Origin: an alpha proteobacterium SCGC AAA240-E13
GTDB lineage: Bacteria; Pseudomonadota; Alphaproteobacteria; Pelagibacterales; Pelagibacteraceae
DNA: 40,723 nucleotides
Assembly (NCBI GenBank): GCA_000504625.1
Contig: AZHR01000011.1
Coordinates: 1-40,723 of the forward strand
Direction of reading: 5' to 3'
The position numbers and the translations under genes were made by a program. This document shows positions 1 to 9,266 of this stretch, piece by piece (the first letter of the stretch is position 1; each line of letters begins with the position of its first letter). The notes beneath the pieces were generated by a model. That model did not search any database. It had not been told where the DNA came from and saw only the letters and a list, made by a program, of their open reading frames with translations.

Positions 1-74
1 TTGGACGAATCTATGATGAAGTTAAGAAAAGACCTAAATATATTTTAGACAAAAAAATAAATTTTGATGATTAA
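1..74 (+). CDS. C-terminal end of a probable family-2 glycosyltransferase (partial)
   Basis: The window opens inside a reading frame whose first whole codon is at base 3 and which stops with TAA at 72-74. The last 23 residues start GRIYDEVKKRPKYIL. This resembles the C-terminal tail of membrane-anchored GT2 enzymes of the polyprenyl-phosphate sugar transferase type, where a GRIYxEVKxRPxY motif follows the last membrane helix. The stop overlaps the next gene's ATG (67-69), so the two are probably translationally coupled. The call rests on a short motif and the glycosyltransferase context. Confidence 0.5.
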   Translation, partial: GRIYDEVKKRPKYILDKKINFDD

Positions 75-795
75 TAATAATTTAAATAAAAAAAGTTTAT
101 TTCCTAAAAAAATTCCACCACTTACTTCTGAACAGAAATTAATTAAAGATGATTTTATGGAACATTGGTTGAAAGTTCTAAGGAATAATTATGGGATTGT
201 AGATAAATTTAATCATAAAACTGTAGTAAAAAACAGACCAATTAATTTCCAAAAAACTCTTGAAATTGGTGCTGGTATTGGGGAACACTTAAATTATGAA
301 AAATTAAACGATTATCAAAATAGAAACTACTATGCTATGGATATAAGAGAAAATCTACTGAAAATTTTATCAAAAGAACATCCAAATATTAAAACCATTG
401 TAGGTGATTGTGAAAAGCAATTAAATTTTGAAAATAACTTTTTTGATAGAATAATAGCAATACATGTTTTAGAACACTTACCAAATTTGCCGAATACAAT
501 AAGTGAAGTGGCTAGAGTTTTAAAAGATAAAGGAGTTTTTCAAATTGTAATACCCTGTGAGGGAAGTATTGCTTACACTTTAGCTAGAAAAATTTCTGCT
601 GAAAGAATATTTAAAAAAAAATATAATAGCAGCTATGATTGGTTTATAAAAAGTGAACACGTAAACCTTCCATATGAAATATTTAATGAGTTAAAAAAAA
701 AATTTATAATAATAAAAAAAACTTACTTCCCTATCCCAATCCCATTAGAATCCTGCAATTTATGTATTGGAGTTAATTTAAAAATCAAATCTTAG
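67..795 (+). CDS. Class I SAM-dependent methyltransferase
   Basis: A 242-residue soluble protein with a Rossmann-type methyltransferase core. Motif I (SAM binding) is LEIGAGIGEH at about residues 65-74. An acidic motif II region (YAMDIRENLL) follows, and the post-motif segment HVLEHLPNLPNTISEVARVLK is typical of the Methyltransf_11 family. The substrate cannot be read from the sequence. Lying between a glycosyltransferase tail and a GT-C-like membrane protein, it may methylate a glycan or lipid-linked precursor, which is inference. I chose ATG at 67 over the in-frame TTG at 64. This start overlaps the upstream stop by 8 nt. Confidence 0.75.
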   Translation: MINNNLNKKSLFPKKIPPLTSEQKLIKDDFMEHWLKVLRNNYGIVDKFNHKTVVKNRPINFQKTLEIGAGIGEHLNYEKLNDYQNRNYYAMDIRENLLKILSKEHPNIKTIVGDCEKQLNFENNFFDRIIAIHVLEHLPNLPNTISEVARVLKDKGVFQIVIPCEGSIAYTLARKISAERIFKKKYNSSYDWFIKSEHVNLPYEIFNELKKKFIIIKKTYFPIPIPLESCNLCIGVNLKIKS

Positions 796-838
796 CTTCT
801 AATGAAATAATCTAATAATTAACGCCAATGAAAAAAAT

Positions 839-2521
839 ATGTCAATAGTAAAGTATAATTTTATATTAATTATGAATAAAATATTTAAAAAAAATTATGA
901 ACATAAAAAACTTTTTGTAACATCATTCTTTTTTATTTTCTTTATAATCGCTTTTCTAATTTACGATGACTATGGTTTATCATTTGATGAACCATTACAT
1001 AGAATTAATGGACAGGTATCACTTGAGTATATAAGTTTATTTTTAAATGAATTCACCATATCAAAATTTTTTGATAATAACCTTCCTTCTCTTTCTTGGT
1101 ATTATGCTAAAGACTATGGTGTTTTTTTTGATGTTTTTTTGGAATACTTAGGCAGTATAATCAACTTCGATGATGATAAAGCTTTTTATGAATTCAAACA
1201 TTTCATAAATTTTTTTGTTTTTTTCATAGCATTAATTTTCTTCTTTAATTTAGTTGAATTTAGATTTGGAGATTGGCGAATTGGAATCTTTGGATGCCTT
1301 TTATTAATTTTAAGTCCGAGATTTTTTGCTGAAAGCTTTTATAATATGAAAGATTTAATATTTATGTCTTTTTTCATTATTGCCATGAATACAACCAGTA
1401 AATACATAATTAACCCAAAAGGTAAAAATATTATATTTGCTTCTATAGCAATAGCTTTAATGATAGATACAAGATCTTTAGGTGTCTTTTTGCCTATCAT
1501 TGCCATATTATTAACAATTTTAAAATACTTTCATAAATCAATTTCTCTAAAGAAATTATTAGCAAGTACTTTTATTCTTTTGTTTTTAACATCCATAATT
1601 GTAACTTTATTCTGGCCAAGATTATGGGAGGCTCCTTATACAAATTTTATTAGTTCATTAACATATTTGAAAAATCACGATTGGACTGGACAAAATTTTT
1701 ACTTAGGAAATTATGTTTTGGCAAAAGATATTCCGTGGCATTACCTTTCAGTATGGATAGGAATAACTACTCCAATATTATATTTATTACTATTCGTATT
1801 AGGCTTTTTTTTAATATTTAGACGTTTAATAAACAGACTTGATAAAATTGAAGATGATAAAAGAAGTTACAATGATATATGGAGAGGAAACAAAGAATTA
1901 TTAGACCTATTTTTTTTAGGATTATTTTTGGGACCTTTCGTTTTAATAATAACTACTAGTTCAACTTTATATGACGGTTGGAGACAAGCATACTTTTTGT
2001 ACCCCTCGTTTTTAATGATTTCATTAACTGGATTTTATCAAATAAATTTAATTTTAAAAAAATTGAAAATTCATAGATATTTTTTAATAGTTATCACTTT
2101 AAGTCTCATATCGACATCTTTTTGGATGATAAAATTTCACCCTTTTCAAAATGTATATTTCAATATTTTTGCAGGGAAAAATCCAGGCAAGTATTTCGAA
2201 TTGGATTATTGGGGATTGAGCAATAAAGAAATTATTAATAGACTATTAGAAAAAAAACCCCGCGATTCAATAAATATATGGCCATCAAACGATACGGCAT
2301 TGGATAGTAATACAATAAATTTCATTATTAACAAAAAAGACAGGGATAGAATTAAAGTTGTTACATATATTGAAGAATCTGATTATATAATAAATAATAA
2401 CAGGTATTTTCGCGGTGAAGATGGAATAAAAGAGTATAATTTTGATAAAAGTAAATATGATATATTTGATCAAATAAATGTTGGGAATATAACTATTAAT
2501 ACTTTATATAAAAACAAATAG
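839..2521 (+). CDS. Polytopic GT-C-like (GT39/ArnT-type) glycosyltransferase
   Basis: A 560-residue integral membrane protein with many hydrophobic helices and a C-terminal soluble part of about 110 residues. After the first helix (about residues 24-41) comes DDYGLSFDEP (43-52), an acidic first-loop motif typical of GT-C enzymes that use polyprenyl-phosphate sugars. A further segment, LSPRFFAESFYNMKD (about 158-172), resembles family-39-type glycosyltransferases. The expected role is transfer of a sugar to an envelope acceptor on the periplasmic side; donor and acceptor are unknown. A second in-frame ATG at 872 could be the true start. It lies 3 nt upstream of the next small gene. Confidence 0.7.
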   Translation: MSIVKYNFILIMNKIFKKNYEHKKLFVTSFFFIFFIIAFLIYDDYGLSFDEPLHRINGQVSLEYISLFLNEFTISKFFDNNLPSLSWYYAKDYGVFFDVFLEYLGSIINFDDDKAFYEFKHFINFFVFFIALIFFFNLVEFRFGDWRIGIFGCLLLILSPRFFAESFYNMKDLIFMSFFIIAMNTTSKYIINPKGKNIIFASIAIALMIDTRSLGVFLPIIAILLTILKYFHKSISLKKLLASTFILLFLTSIIVTLFWPRLWEAPYTNFISSLTYLKNHDWTGQNFYLGNYVLAKDIPWHYLSVWIGITTPILYLLLFVLGFFLIFRRLINRLDKIEDDKRSYNDIWRGNKELLDLFFLGLFLGPFVLIITTSSTLYDGWRQAYFLYPSFLMISLTGFYQINLILKKLKIHRYFLIVITLSLISTSFWMIKFHPFQNVYFNIFAGKNPGKYFELDYWGLSNKEIINRLLEKKPRDSINIWPSNDTALDSNTINFIINKKDRDRIKVVTYIEESDYIINNNRYFRGEDGIKEYNFDKSKYDIFDQINVGNITINTLYKNK

Positions 2522-2524
2522 TTT

Positions 2525-2806
2525 ATGAAAACTTTTATAATTAAAACAGTCATTGTATTCATAGGTTTATATATTTTTTTTGAAATAACTATTGGACCAA
2601 GATTAGATTATTATAAAAACAAAATAACAAGAATAGAAGATAAATTTACTACACTGAAAGGAAGAAAAGATTCAATTAGTAAAATTAAAATAGAAATGAG
2701 AAAAGCTATTGAAAAAGAGAATTATTTAACACAAGAAGAAAAAGATTTAATAGTTCAATTTCTAAATAAAATTAAAGAAGAGCTGAAAGAAGGTAAAATT
2801 GAATAG
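2525..2806 (+). CDS. Small membrane-anchored helical protein of unknown function
   Basis: 93 residues. Residues 1-25 form one hydrophobic helix after a short basic start (MKTFIIKT). The remainder is highly charged and Lys/Glu-rich, with predicted long helices (coiled-coil-like, about 28-93). No enzymatic motif is visible. It is probably an inner-membrane single-pass protein with a soluble helical tail. It starts 3 nt after the GT-C-like gene, so it probably shares its transcript and could be an accessory subunit; that is inference. It ends 23 nt before soxB. I do not recognise the family. Confidence 0.6.
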   Translation: MKTFIIKTVIVFIGLYIFFEITIGPRLDYYKNKITRIEDKFTTLKGRKDSISKIKIEMRKAIEKENYLTQEEKDLIVQFLNKIKEELKEGKIE

Positions 2807-2829
2807 TTATTTCATTTAATTGATGAACG

Positions 2830-4083
2830 ATGAAAAACAAATATTCAATATTTTCGATAATTAAAAATTCATTTAATTACCATGAAAATTGGCAAAAAGC
2901 TTGGAGAAATCCTGAACCTAAGTCTTCTTATGATGTAGTAATAGTCGGAGGTGGAGGACACGGTTTAGCAACTGCATATTATTTAGCAAAAGAACATAAC
3001 TTAAAAAATATAGCTGTTGTTGAAAAAGGATGGATAGGAGGAGGAAATACTGGAAGAAACACCACTATTATTAGATCGAATTATTTGTGGGATGCAAGTG
3101 CTGGACTCTATGATCATGCATTAAAAATGTGGGAACACTTATCACAAGAATTAAATTTCAACGTCATGTTTAGTCAAAGGGGTGTCATGAATTTAGCACA
3201 TAGTCAACATGATGTAAGAGAATTAAAAAGGAGAACCCATGCCAATAGATTAAATGGTATAGACTGTGAATGGCTTGATGTAGAGCAAATTAAACAATTT
3301 TGTCCGATAATAAATTGTTCACCAAATATTCGTTACCCTGTAATGGGAAGCACATTGCAAAGAAGAGCTGGTACTGCTCGTCATGATGCTGTTGCATGGG
3401 GCTATGCTAGAGCTGCAGATTCAATGGGCGTCGATATAATTCAAAATTGTGAAGTTAAAGGAATAAAAAGAAAAGGAGATGTTATAGAAGGTTTGGAAAC
3501 TACAAAAGGTTTTGTTAAAACATCAAAAATTGGTGTTGTTGCCGCAGGACACTCAAGCGTAATAGCTAATATGGCGGGTTTAAGACTACCTCTTGAAAGT
3601 AAACCTTTACAAGCTTTAGTTTCAGAACCTATCAAACCAATAATCGATACAGTTGTTATGTCAAATGCTGTTCATGCTTATATAAGCCAATCAGACAAAG
3701 GTGAGCTTGTAATAGGTGCAGGCACTGATTCTTATATTTCTTACACACAAAAAGGTACTCATGAAATAGTTGAAGGAACACTAAAAGCAATTTTAGAACT
3801 TTATCCAATTTTTAGTAGACTAAGAATGCTTAGACAATGGGGAGGTATTGTTGATATTTGTCCAGATGCGAGTCCAATAATTAGTAAAACTTCCATAAAG
3901 GGGCTTTATTTCAATTGTGGTTGGGGTACTGGAGGATTTAAAGCTACCCCTGGATCTGGACATCTTTTTGCGTACACGATAGCTAAAGATGAATCTCATG
4001 CTTTAAATGCAGCTTTTAATATCAACAGATTTGTCAGTGGAAATCTTGTCGATGAACATGGTGCAGCAGCGGTAGCTCATTAA
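2830..4083 (+). CDS. soxB: Sarcosine oxidase, beta subunit
   Basis: 417-residue flavoprotein subunit of heterotetrameric sarcosine oxidase. The enzyme oxidises sarcosine (N-methylglycine) to glycine, with H2O2 and 5,10-methylene-tetrahydrofolate as the other products. The N-terminal dinucleotide fold has VIVGGGGHGLATAYYLA (37-53) for FAD. The covalent-FMN attachment segment is GTARHDAVAWG, with the candidate histidine at 185. The DAO-type C-terminal part includes the glycine-rich WGTGGFKATPGSGH. The length is normal for SoxB. soxD starts 1 nt after the stop, so soxBDAG is one operon. In marine alphaproteobacteria the enzyme is expected to act last in glycine betaine breakdown and to supply glycine and C1 units. 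Confidence 0.95.
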   Translation: MKNKYSIFSIIKNSFNYHENWQKAWRNPEPKSSYDVVIVGGGGHGLATAYYLAKEHNLKNIAVVEKGWIGGGNTGRNTTIIRSNYLWDASAGLYDHALKMWEHLSQELNFNVMFSQRGVMNLAHSQHDVRELKRRTHANRLNGIDCEWLDVEQIKQFCPIINCSPNIRYPVMGSTLQRRAGTARHDAVAWGYARAADSMGVDIIQNCEVKGIKRKGDVIEGLETTKGFVKTSKIGVVAAGHSSVIANMAGLRLPLESKPLQALVSEPIKPIIDTVVMSNAVHAYISQSDKGELVIGAGTDSYISYTQKGTHEIVEGTLKAILELYPIFSRLRMLRQWGGIVDICPDASPIISKTSIKGLYFNCGWGTGGFKATPGSGHLFAYTIAKDESHALNAAFNINRFVSGNLVDEHGAAAVAH

Positions 4084-4084
4084 T

Positions 4085-4357
4085 ATGTTTATAATAAAAT
4101 GTCCATATTGTGGTGAAAGAGATCATAGTGAATTCAACTATGGTGGTGAAGCACATATAGTAAGACCAAAACAACCGACGGAACTGAGTGATGATCAATG
4201 GGCTGAATATCTTTTTATGAGGAAAAATATAAAAGGCCTTCAATATGAAAGATGGAATCATGCTCATGGATGTAGACGCTGGTTTAATATGGCAAGGGAT
4301 ACTTCAAACGATAAAATTCATTCAGTCTATAAAATCGGAGAAAAACCAACAAAATAA
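4085..4357 (+). CDS. soxD: Sarcosine oxidase, delta subunit
   Basis: 90-residue zinc-binding small subunit of heterotetrameric sarcosine oxidase. Cys6 and Cys9 (CPYC) and His59 and Cys63 (NHAHGC) match the zinc ligand set known for the family, including the spacing. RDHSEFNYGGEA and the WNHAHGCRRWFN block are hallmark SoxD segments. It shares one base with soxA in a TAATG stop/start overlap, which indicates coupled translation. It is structural rather than catalytic. Confidence 0.95.
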   Translation: MFIIKCPYCGERDHSEFNYGGEAHIVRPKQPTELSDDQWAEYLFMRKNIKGLQYERWNHAHGCRRWFNMARDTSNDKIHSVYKIGEKPTK

Positions 4358-7300
4358 TGTCAAATAAATTTAGATTATCATCTGGTGGACAAATCAATAG
4401 AAGTGAAAGTATTTCGTTTAAATTTAACGGAAAAACTTTTTATGGTTATAAAGGCGATACTTTAGCTTCAGCACTTTTAGCTAATGGTATTCATTTGGTA
4501 GGAAGGAGTTTTAAATATCACAGACCAAGAGGTATATTTAGTTGTGGAGTTGAGGAACCAAGTGCACTAGTTCAAATTATTAAAGACAATAGCAGAACAG
4601 ATCCTAATATTAGAGCAACTCAAATTGAAATTTTTGAAGGATTAAATGTCGTTAGCCAAAACTGTTGGCCATCAGTTAAATTTGATATGGGAGCAATAAA
4701 TAATTTTTTCTCCCCTATTATTCCTGCTGGTTTTTATTACAAAACATTTATGTGGCCAGCAAATCTTTGGGAAAAATATGAACATTTTATAAGAAGAGCT
4801 GCTGGTTTAGGAAAATCTCCAACAGAAAAAGATCCGGATATTTATGATCATAAGTACTATCATTGCGATGTACTTATTGTAGGTTCTGGTCCTGCTGGAT
4901 TAGCATCAGCAAAAACAGCTGTAAATACTGGAAAAAAAGTTCTTCTAGTAGATGAGAGATCTAATTTTGGTGGAAATCTATCTTTTGCAAATAAAGATCT
5001 TAACAAAATAAATCAAATGTCACCATTAGATTGGATAAATAATACTTGCCTAGAATTACAAATTCATAAAAACATTAAAATGTTAAATAGGACAAGTGTA
5101 GCATCATATCATAATTACAATTATTTGATCATGACGCAAAGTTTAACTGATCATTTACCTGATAAAGATAAAAAAGGAAAAATAAGACAACGTTTGTGGA
5201 AAGTAAGAGCAAAAAAAGTAATCTTGGCTACGGGATCAATTGAAAGACCAATGATTTTTGATTGTAATGACAGACCCGGCATAATGTTATCTTCTGCTGT
5301 TAGAAAATATGTTAATTCCTATGGAGTAAAATGTGGTAATAACGTTGCTCTTTTCACAAATAATGATGATGCATATGAAACAGCAATAACTTTGCATAAC
5401 AAAGGTGTTAAAATTAAAGCTATTATTGATATAAGAGAAAAATCTAACGGAAATCTTCCTCAAAAATGTAATGAAATAGGTATCAAAATATTATGGAAAA
5501 GTACTGTAGTTAGTACAGAGGGTTATAAAAAAATTAATAAAATTCATGTAATGCATTTATCTATGGATAACGGCAGTGTGGTTGGTAATAAATTGAAATT
5601 TGACTGTGATTTATTATGTGTTTCTGGAGGTTATACTCCAGCAATTCATCTGTTTACACAATCAGGTGGCAAACTAAGTTTTAATGAACAAAAATATTAT
5701 TTTCATCCTAAAACAAATACATCAAACCAACTATCTGTTGGTGCATGTAATGGAACTTTCGGTTTGAGTAATATTATTTCTGAGGCTCAAACTAAAACAA
5801 AGGAATTCCTAAATATAAAATATGGTGAACAATTTAGTGTATTTGAACCAAGCGGCAGCGATTTTGAAAATATTTGGCTTTTACCATCAGATAAAATATC
5901 TGGAAAAAATAAATCCTTTGTTGATTACCAAAATGATTCTACAGCAAATGATATAAAACTTGCTCTAAGAGAAGGTTATAAATCTATAGAGCATGTAAAA
6001 CGATATACAACAACTGGCATGGGTACCGATCAAGGAAAAATTGGAAATATGCATGCCTTAGGCATTGTATCAGAAATTACAAATACAAAATTGGGTGAAC
6101 TAGGAACTACAACTTTCCGTCCCCCATATACACCTTTAACATTTGGAACTATTGTTGGTAGAAATGTATGTCAATTTTTCGATATTGCTAGAAAAACACC
6201 AATTCATAATTGGCACGAAAAAATTGGTGCAAAATTTGAAGACGTAGGACAATGGAAGAGAGCTTGGTACTACCCTGTAAACAATGAAAGTATGTTTGAT
6301 GCTGTACAAAGAGAATCGAAAGCAGCAAGAACAAAAGCAGGAATTTTAGATGCTTCGACTTTAGGTAAAATTGATATTCAAGGCAGTGATACTTCTGAAT
6401 TTTTAAACAGAGTTTATACAAATGCTTGGAGTAAATTAACCATTGGTAGATGCAGATATGGTTTAATGCTTAAAGATGACGGTATGGTTTATGATGATGG
6501 TGTAACAACACGGTTAGGTGAAAACCACTATATCATGACTACGACAACAGGTGGTGCTGCTACCGTTATGTCTAAACTTGATGATCTTCTTCAAACAGAA
6601 TGGCCTGAATTAAAAGTATATTTAACTTCTGTGACTGATCATTTTGCAACTGTAAGCGTTTGTGGACCACATAGTAAAAAAATATTAGAAAAAATAACCA
6701 AAAATATTGATTATTCAGATCAAAATTTTCCTCATATGAGTTTTAAAGAAGGTCTAATAAATAAAATAAAATGTCGTGTAATGAGAATAAGTTTTACCGG
6801 AGAACTAAGTTACGAAATAAATATTCAAGCTAATTATGGTCAATCCGTATGGGAAAAATGTATGGAAGCAGGTAAAGAGTTTGGAATAACTCCATACGGA
6901 ACTGAAGCTATGCACTTATTGAGGGCTGAGAAAGGTTTTATAATTGTAGGTCAAGAAACCGATGGAACTATTACTCCCGTTGATCTTCAAATGGACTGGA
7001 TAGTTAATAAAAAAAAATATGATTTTATTGGAAAAAGATCATTGTATAGATCTGATACAATGAGAGAAGATAGAAAACATTATGTGGGACTACTCACTAA
7101 AGATCCGAATGAAATTCTCGAAGAAGGAGCTCAGATAGTTGCTGAGGTTAAAAATTACCCACCAATGGACATGATAGGACATGTTACTTCGAGTTATTAT
7201 AGCCCAAATTTAAATAAATCTATCGCTTTGGCTGTTGTAAAAAATGGAAAAAAATTAAAAGGAAAAAAACTTTATGTACCAATGCAAAATAAGACAATTG

Positions 7301-7359
7301 AAGTTACCGTATCTGATCCTGTTTTTTTAGATAAGGAAGGAAGTAGATTGAATGCTTAA
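4357..7359 (+). CDS. soxA: Sarcosine oxidase, alpha subunit
   Basis: 1000-residue large subunit, full length for the family. Residues about 18-100 form the N-terminal ferredoxin-like domain without an iron-sulfur cluster (FNGKTFYGYKGDTLASALL, then RGIFSCGVEEPSALV). Residues about 168-480 form the NAD/FAD-binding domain, with GSGPAG at 176-181 and a second pyridine-nucleotide region near ATGSIERPM. From about 617 to the end is a GcvT-like tetrahydrofolate-binding domain, which captures the methyl carbon as methylene-tetrahydrofolate. It overlaps soxD by 1 nt and soxG by 8 nt. Confidence 0.96.
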   Translation: MSNKFRLSSGGQINRSESISFKFNGKTFYGYKGDTLASALLANGIHLVGRSFKYHRPRGIFSCGVEEPSALVQIIKDNSRTDPNIRATQIEIFEGLNVVSQNCWPSVKFDMGAINNFFSPIIPAGFYYKTFMWPANLWEKYEHFIRRAAGLGKSPTEKDPDIYDHKYYHCDVLIVGSGPAGLASAKTAVNTGKKVLLVDERSNFGGNLSFANKDLNKINQMSPLDWINNTCLELQIHKNIKMLNRTSVASYHNYNYLIMTQSLTDHLPDKDKKGKIRQRLWKVRAKKVILATGSIERPMIFDCNDRPGIMLSSAVRKYVNSYGVKCGNNVALFTNNDDAYETAITLHNKGVKIKAIIDIREKSNGNLPQKCNEIGIKILWKSTVVSTEGYKKINKIHVMHLSMDNGSVVGNKLKFDCDLLCVSGGYTPAIHLFTQSGGKLSFNEQKYYFHPKTNTSNQLSVGACNGTFGLSNIISEAQTKTKEFLNIKYGEQFSVFEPSGSDFENIWLLPSDKISGKNKSFVDYQNDSTANDIKLALREGYKSIEHVKRYTTTGMGTDQGKIGNMHALGIVSEITNTKLGELGTTTFRPPYTPLTFGTIVGRNVCQFFDIARKTPIHNWHEKIGAKFEDVGQWKRAWYYPVNNESMFDAVQRESKAARTKAGILDASTLGKIDIQGSDTSEFLNRVYTNAWSKLTIGRCRYGLMLKDDGMVYDDGVTTRLGENHYIMTTTTGGAATVMSKLDDLLQTEWPELKVYLTSVTDHFATVSVCGPHSKKILEKITKNIDYSDQNFPHMSFKEGLINKIKCRVMRISFTGELSYEINIQANYGQSVWEKCMEAGKEFGITPYGTEAMHLLRAEKGFIIVGQETDGTITPVDLQMDWIVNKKKYDFIGKRSLYRSDTMREDRKHYVGLLTKDPNEILEEGAQIVAEVKNYPPMDMIGHVTSSYYSPNLNKSIALAVVKNGKKLKGKKLYVPMQNKTIEVTVSDPVFLDKEGSRLNA

Positions 7360-7921
7360 TTTATCCACTCCAGTTTTTGAGAAATATTCTTATAACAATT
7401 TTTCTATGAGGGAAAAAACTCCTGTAGTCAAAATAAATTTGCGAGGTGATGTAGAAAACAAAGAGTTTATTAGTAAAGCTGGAAATATTCTTGGAATGAT
7501 ATTACCAAAAGAAGCTTGTACAGTAACTGCTAAAGAGAACATTACTTCCTTATGGTTAGGTCCTAATGAGTGGTTAATAGTTTCAAACAATGAAATATCT
7601 AAAGAAACTAATGATTATGAGCTTGAACTTATATTATTTGACAGTATTTCTAAAAATAACCTTGGTGCTGTAACAAATGTTACAGATCAATTCACAATTT
7701 TTTCATTATCAGGTTCAAATATTTTTGAAGTTATTTCTAAAGGATGTCCATTTGATTTTGACTCAAAAGATTTTGGAAACAACATGGTGGTTCAAACCTT
7801 ACTAAACCATGTTGATGTAACTGTGCATCAAAAAAACGAAAACAGTGTTGATCTATATGTAAGGCGTTCTTTCGCCAATTATTCGTGGGAATGGTTAAAA
7901 GATTCAGCTAATCTAATTTAG
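7352..7921 (+). CDS. soxG: Sarcosine oxidase, gamma subunit
   Basis: 189 residues, GcvT-like fold without catalytic motifs. Typical SoxG landmarks are LWLGPNEWLIV (about 67-77), VTDQFTIFSLSG (about 110-121), KGCPFDFD and the late VRRSFANYSWEWLKD. Its start lies inside the end of soxA (8-nt overlap), as usual in soxBDAG operons. The gene ends 9 nt inside the convergent MATE transporter gene. Confidence 0.93.
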   Translation: MLNLSTPVFEKYSYNNFSMREKTPVVKINLRGDVENKEFISKAGNILGMILPKEACTVTAKENITSLWLGPNEWLIVSNNEISKETNDYELELILFDSISKNNLGAVTNVTDQFTIFSLSGSNIFEVISKGCPFDFDSKDFGNNMVVQTLLNHVDVTVHQKNENSVDLYVRRSFANYSWEWLKDSANLI

Positions 7922-9256
7922 TTTTTTTTTTATATAAAAAATAACAAAAAAGAATAAGGCTGAAACATAAAGCCAATTAAATAAACAGTAAATCCAAAAG
8001 AAACTATTAAAACCTCCATTAATAGACTTAACAAAATAAAATGCAAATAATGGTAATATAATATTTCTTATTATATTTGAGATCATCGCATTTTCAGATT
8101 TTTTTAGAGACATAAAAAAACCATTACTAATAAAAAAAATAGGATAAGCGGGAAATATAAACGCTGAAATTTTTAAATATTTAGCACCAAATTCAATTAC
8201 GATTAAATTATCTGAAAAAATGCTAACTATCTTATCTGCAGATATAAAAACGATTATTCCAGCAAAAAACATTATTACAAAACCATAATTGATTGCTTTA
8301 AAATAAGATTCTTTAACTCTTAATAAATTTTTTGCTCCATAATTTTGAGCAATAATTGAAATTATAGCTGTATTAAGACCTAAAACTGGTAATAAAAGAA
8401 CTTGTTCAAAGCGTGTAGCTGATCCATATCCTGCAGTAGCATATTCTCCAAAGATACCAACATATGTGAATATTATCGTGTTACCTACAGTAAACGAAAG
8501 TAATGCTGCAGAAATTGGAGCTGACTGAAAAAATAAATTTTTTAAAATGTCAATTTTTGGATAAAAATGTTTTACTGAAAGTTCTACTATTCTATTATTT
8601 CTCAATATTTTGAATAATAGTAATATTAGTGCAATTAGCTGAGATGTAATTGTTGCTATTCCTATGCCAGTAATACCCATGGCAGGAATAAAACTAAAAC
8701 CAAAAATGAACAAAGGATTTAAAATGATATTTAAAAAAAAGCTTAAAATTAATATATTTTTATAGGTTTTTGTGTCGCCCTCTGCATGAAGCAAGGCGTT
8801 TAATGAAACAACTAAAATAAATAGTATGGATCCTGAAAATATTACATTTGTATATTTAAGACCTAATAAAATAACTTCTTCACTTGACCCCATTAATGAA
8901 AATACATTTGCGGAAAATTTAAAACCTAAAAATGTAACCAAAACTGAAACCAGGATTCCGTATATAATTGTATGTGAAAAGTAACTTAGAACTTTTTCTT
9001 TATTTCGTTCTCCAATGCTATTTGCAATCAAAGAAGTTCCTCCAACGGTAACTCCAATACACGCTGCAATAATTATAAAATAAATTGGAAAAGATTTAGC
9101 TAAAGCAGATAAAGCTTCTGGAGATATTTTTCCAGCATAAAAAGTATCAACAATATTATACATTGTTTGAAAAAAAGTACCTACGCTAGCTGGTAATGCT
9201 ATTTTTCTGATTAAACTAGATATGGGATCTCTTAGAAGATTTAAGGTAGGATTCAT
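7913..9256 (-). CDS. MATE-family efflux transporter
   Basis: 447 residues with about twelve hydrophobic helices in two similar halves. The opening RKIALPASVGTFFQTMYNIVDTFYAG and the following GGTSLIANSIGERNKEK are classic MATE/NorM-DinF features. It would export small organic cations or related compounds in exchange for Na+ or H+; the substrate is unknown. It is the last gene of the minus-strand gatCAB operon, 10 nt after trhO. The 3' end overlaps the convergent soxG by 9 nt, and a T-rich run lies at the junction. Confidence 0.9.
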   Translation of the reverse strand: MNPTLNLLRDPISSLIRKIALPASVGTFFQTMYNIVDTFYAGKISPEALSALAKSFPIYFIIIAACIGVTVGGTSLIANSIGERNKEKVLSYFSHTIIYGILVSVLVTFLGFKFSANVFSLMGSSEEVILLGLKYTNVIFSGSILFILVVSLNALLHAEGDTKTYKNILILSFFLNIILNPLFIFGFSFIPAMGITGIGIATITSQLIALILLLFKILRNNRIVELSVKHFYPKIDILKNLFFQSAPISAALLSFTVGNTIIFTYVGIFGEYATAGYGSATRFEQVLLLPVLGLNTAIISIIAQNYGAKNLLRVKESYFKAINYGFVIMFFAGIIVFISADKIVSIFSDNLIVIEFGAKYLKISAFIFPAYPIFFISNGFFMSLKKSENAMISNIIRNIILPLFAFYFVKSINGGFNSFFWIYCLFNWLYVSALFFFVIFYIKKKLN

Positions 9257-9266
9257 GAAAAAAGAA

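Noticed and set aside
2807..2829. A possible glycine riboswitch before soxB
   Set aside because: Only 23 nt separate soxB from the preceding gene, far too short for a glycine aptamer, and none is visible inside the small upstream gene.
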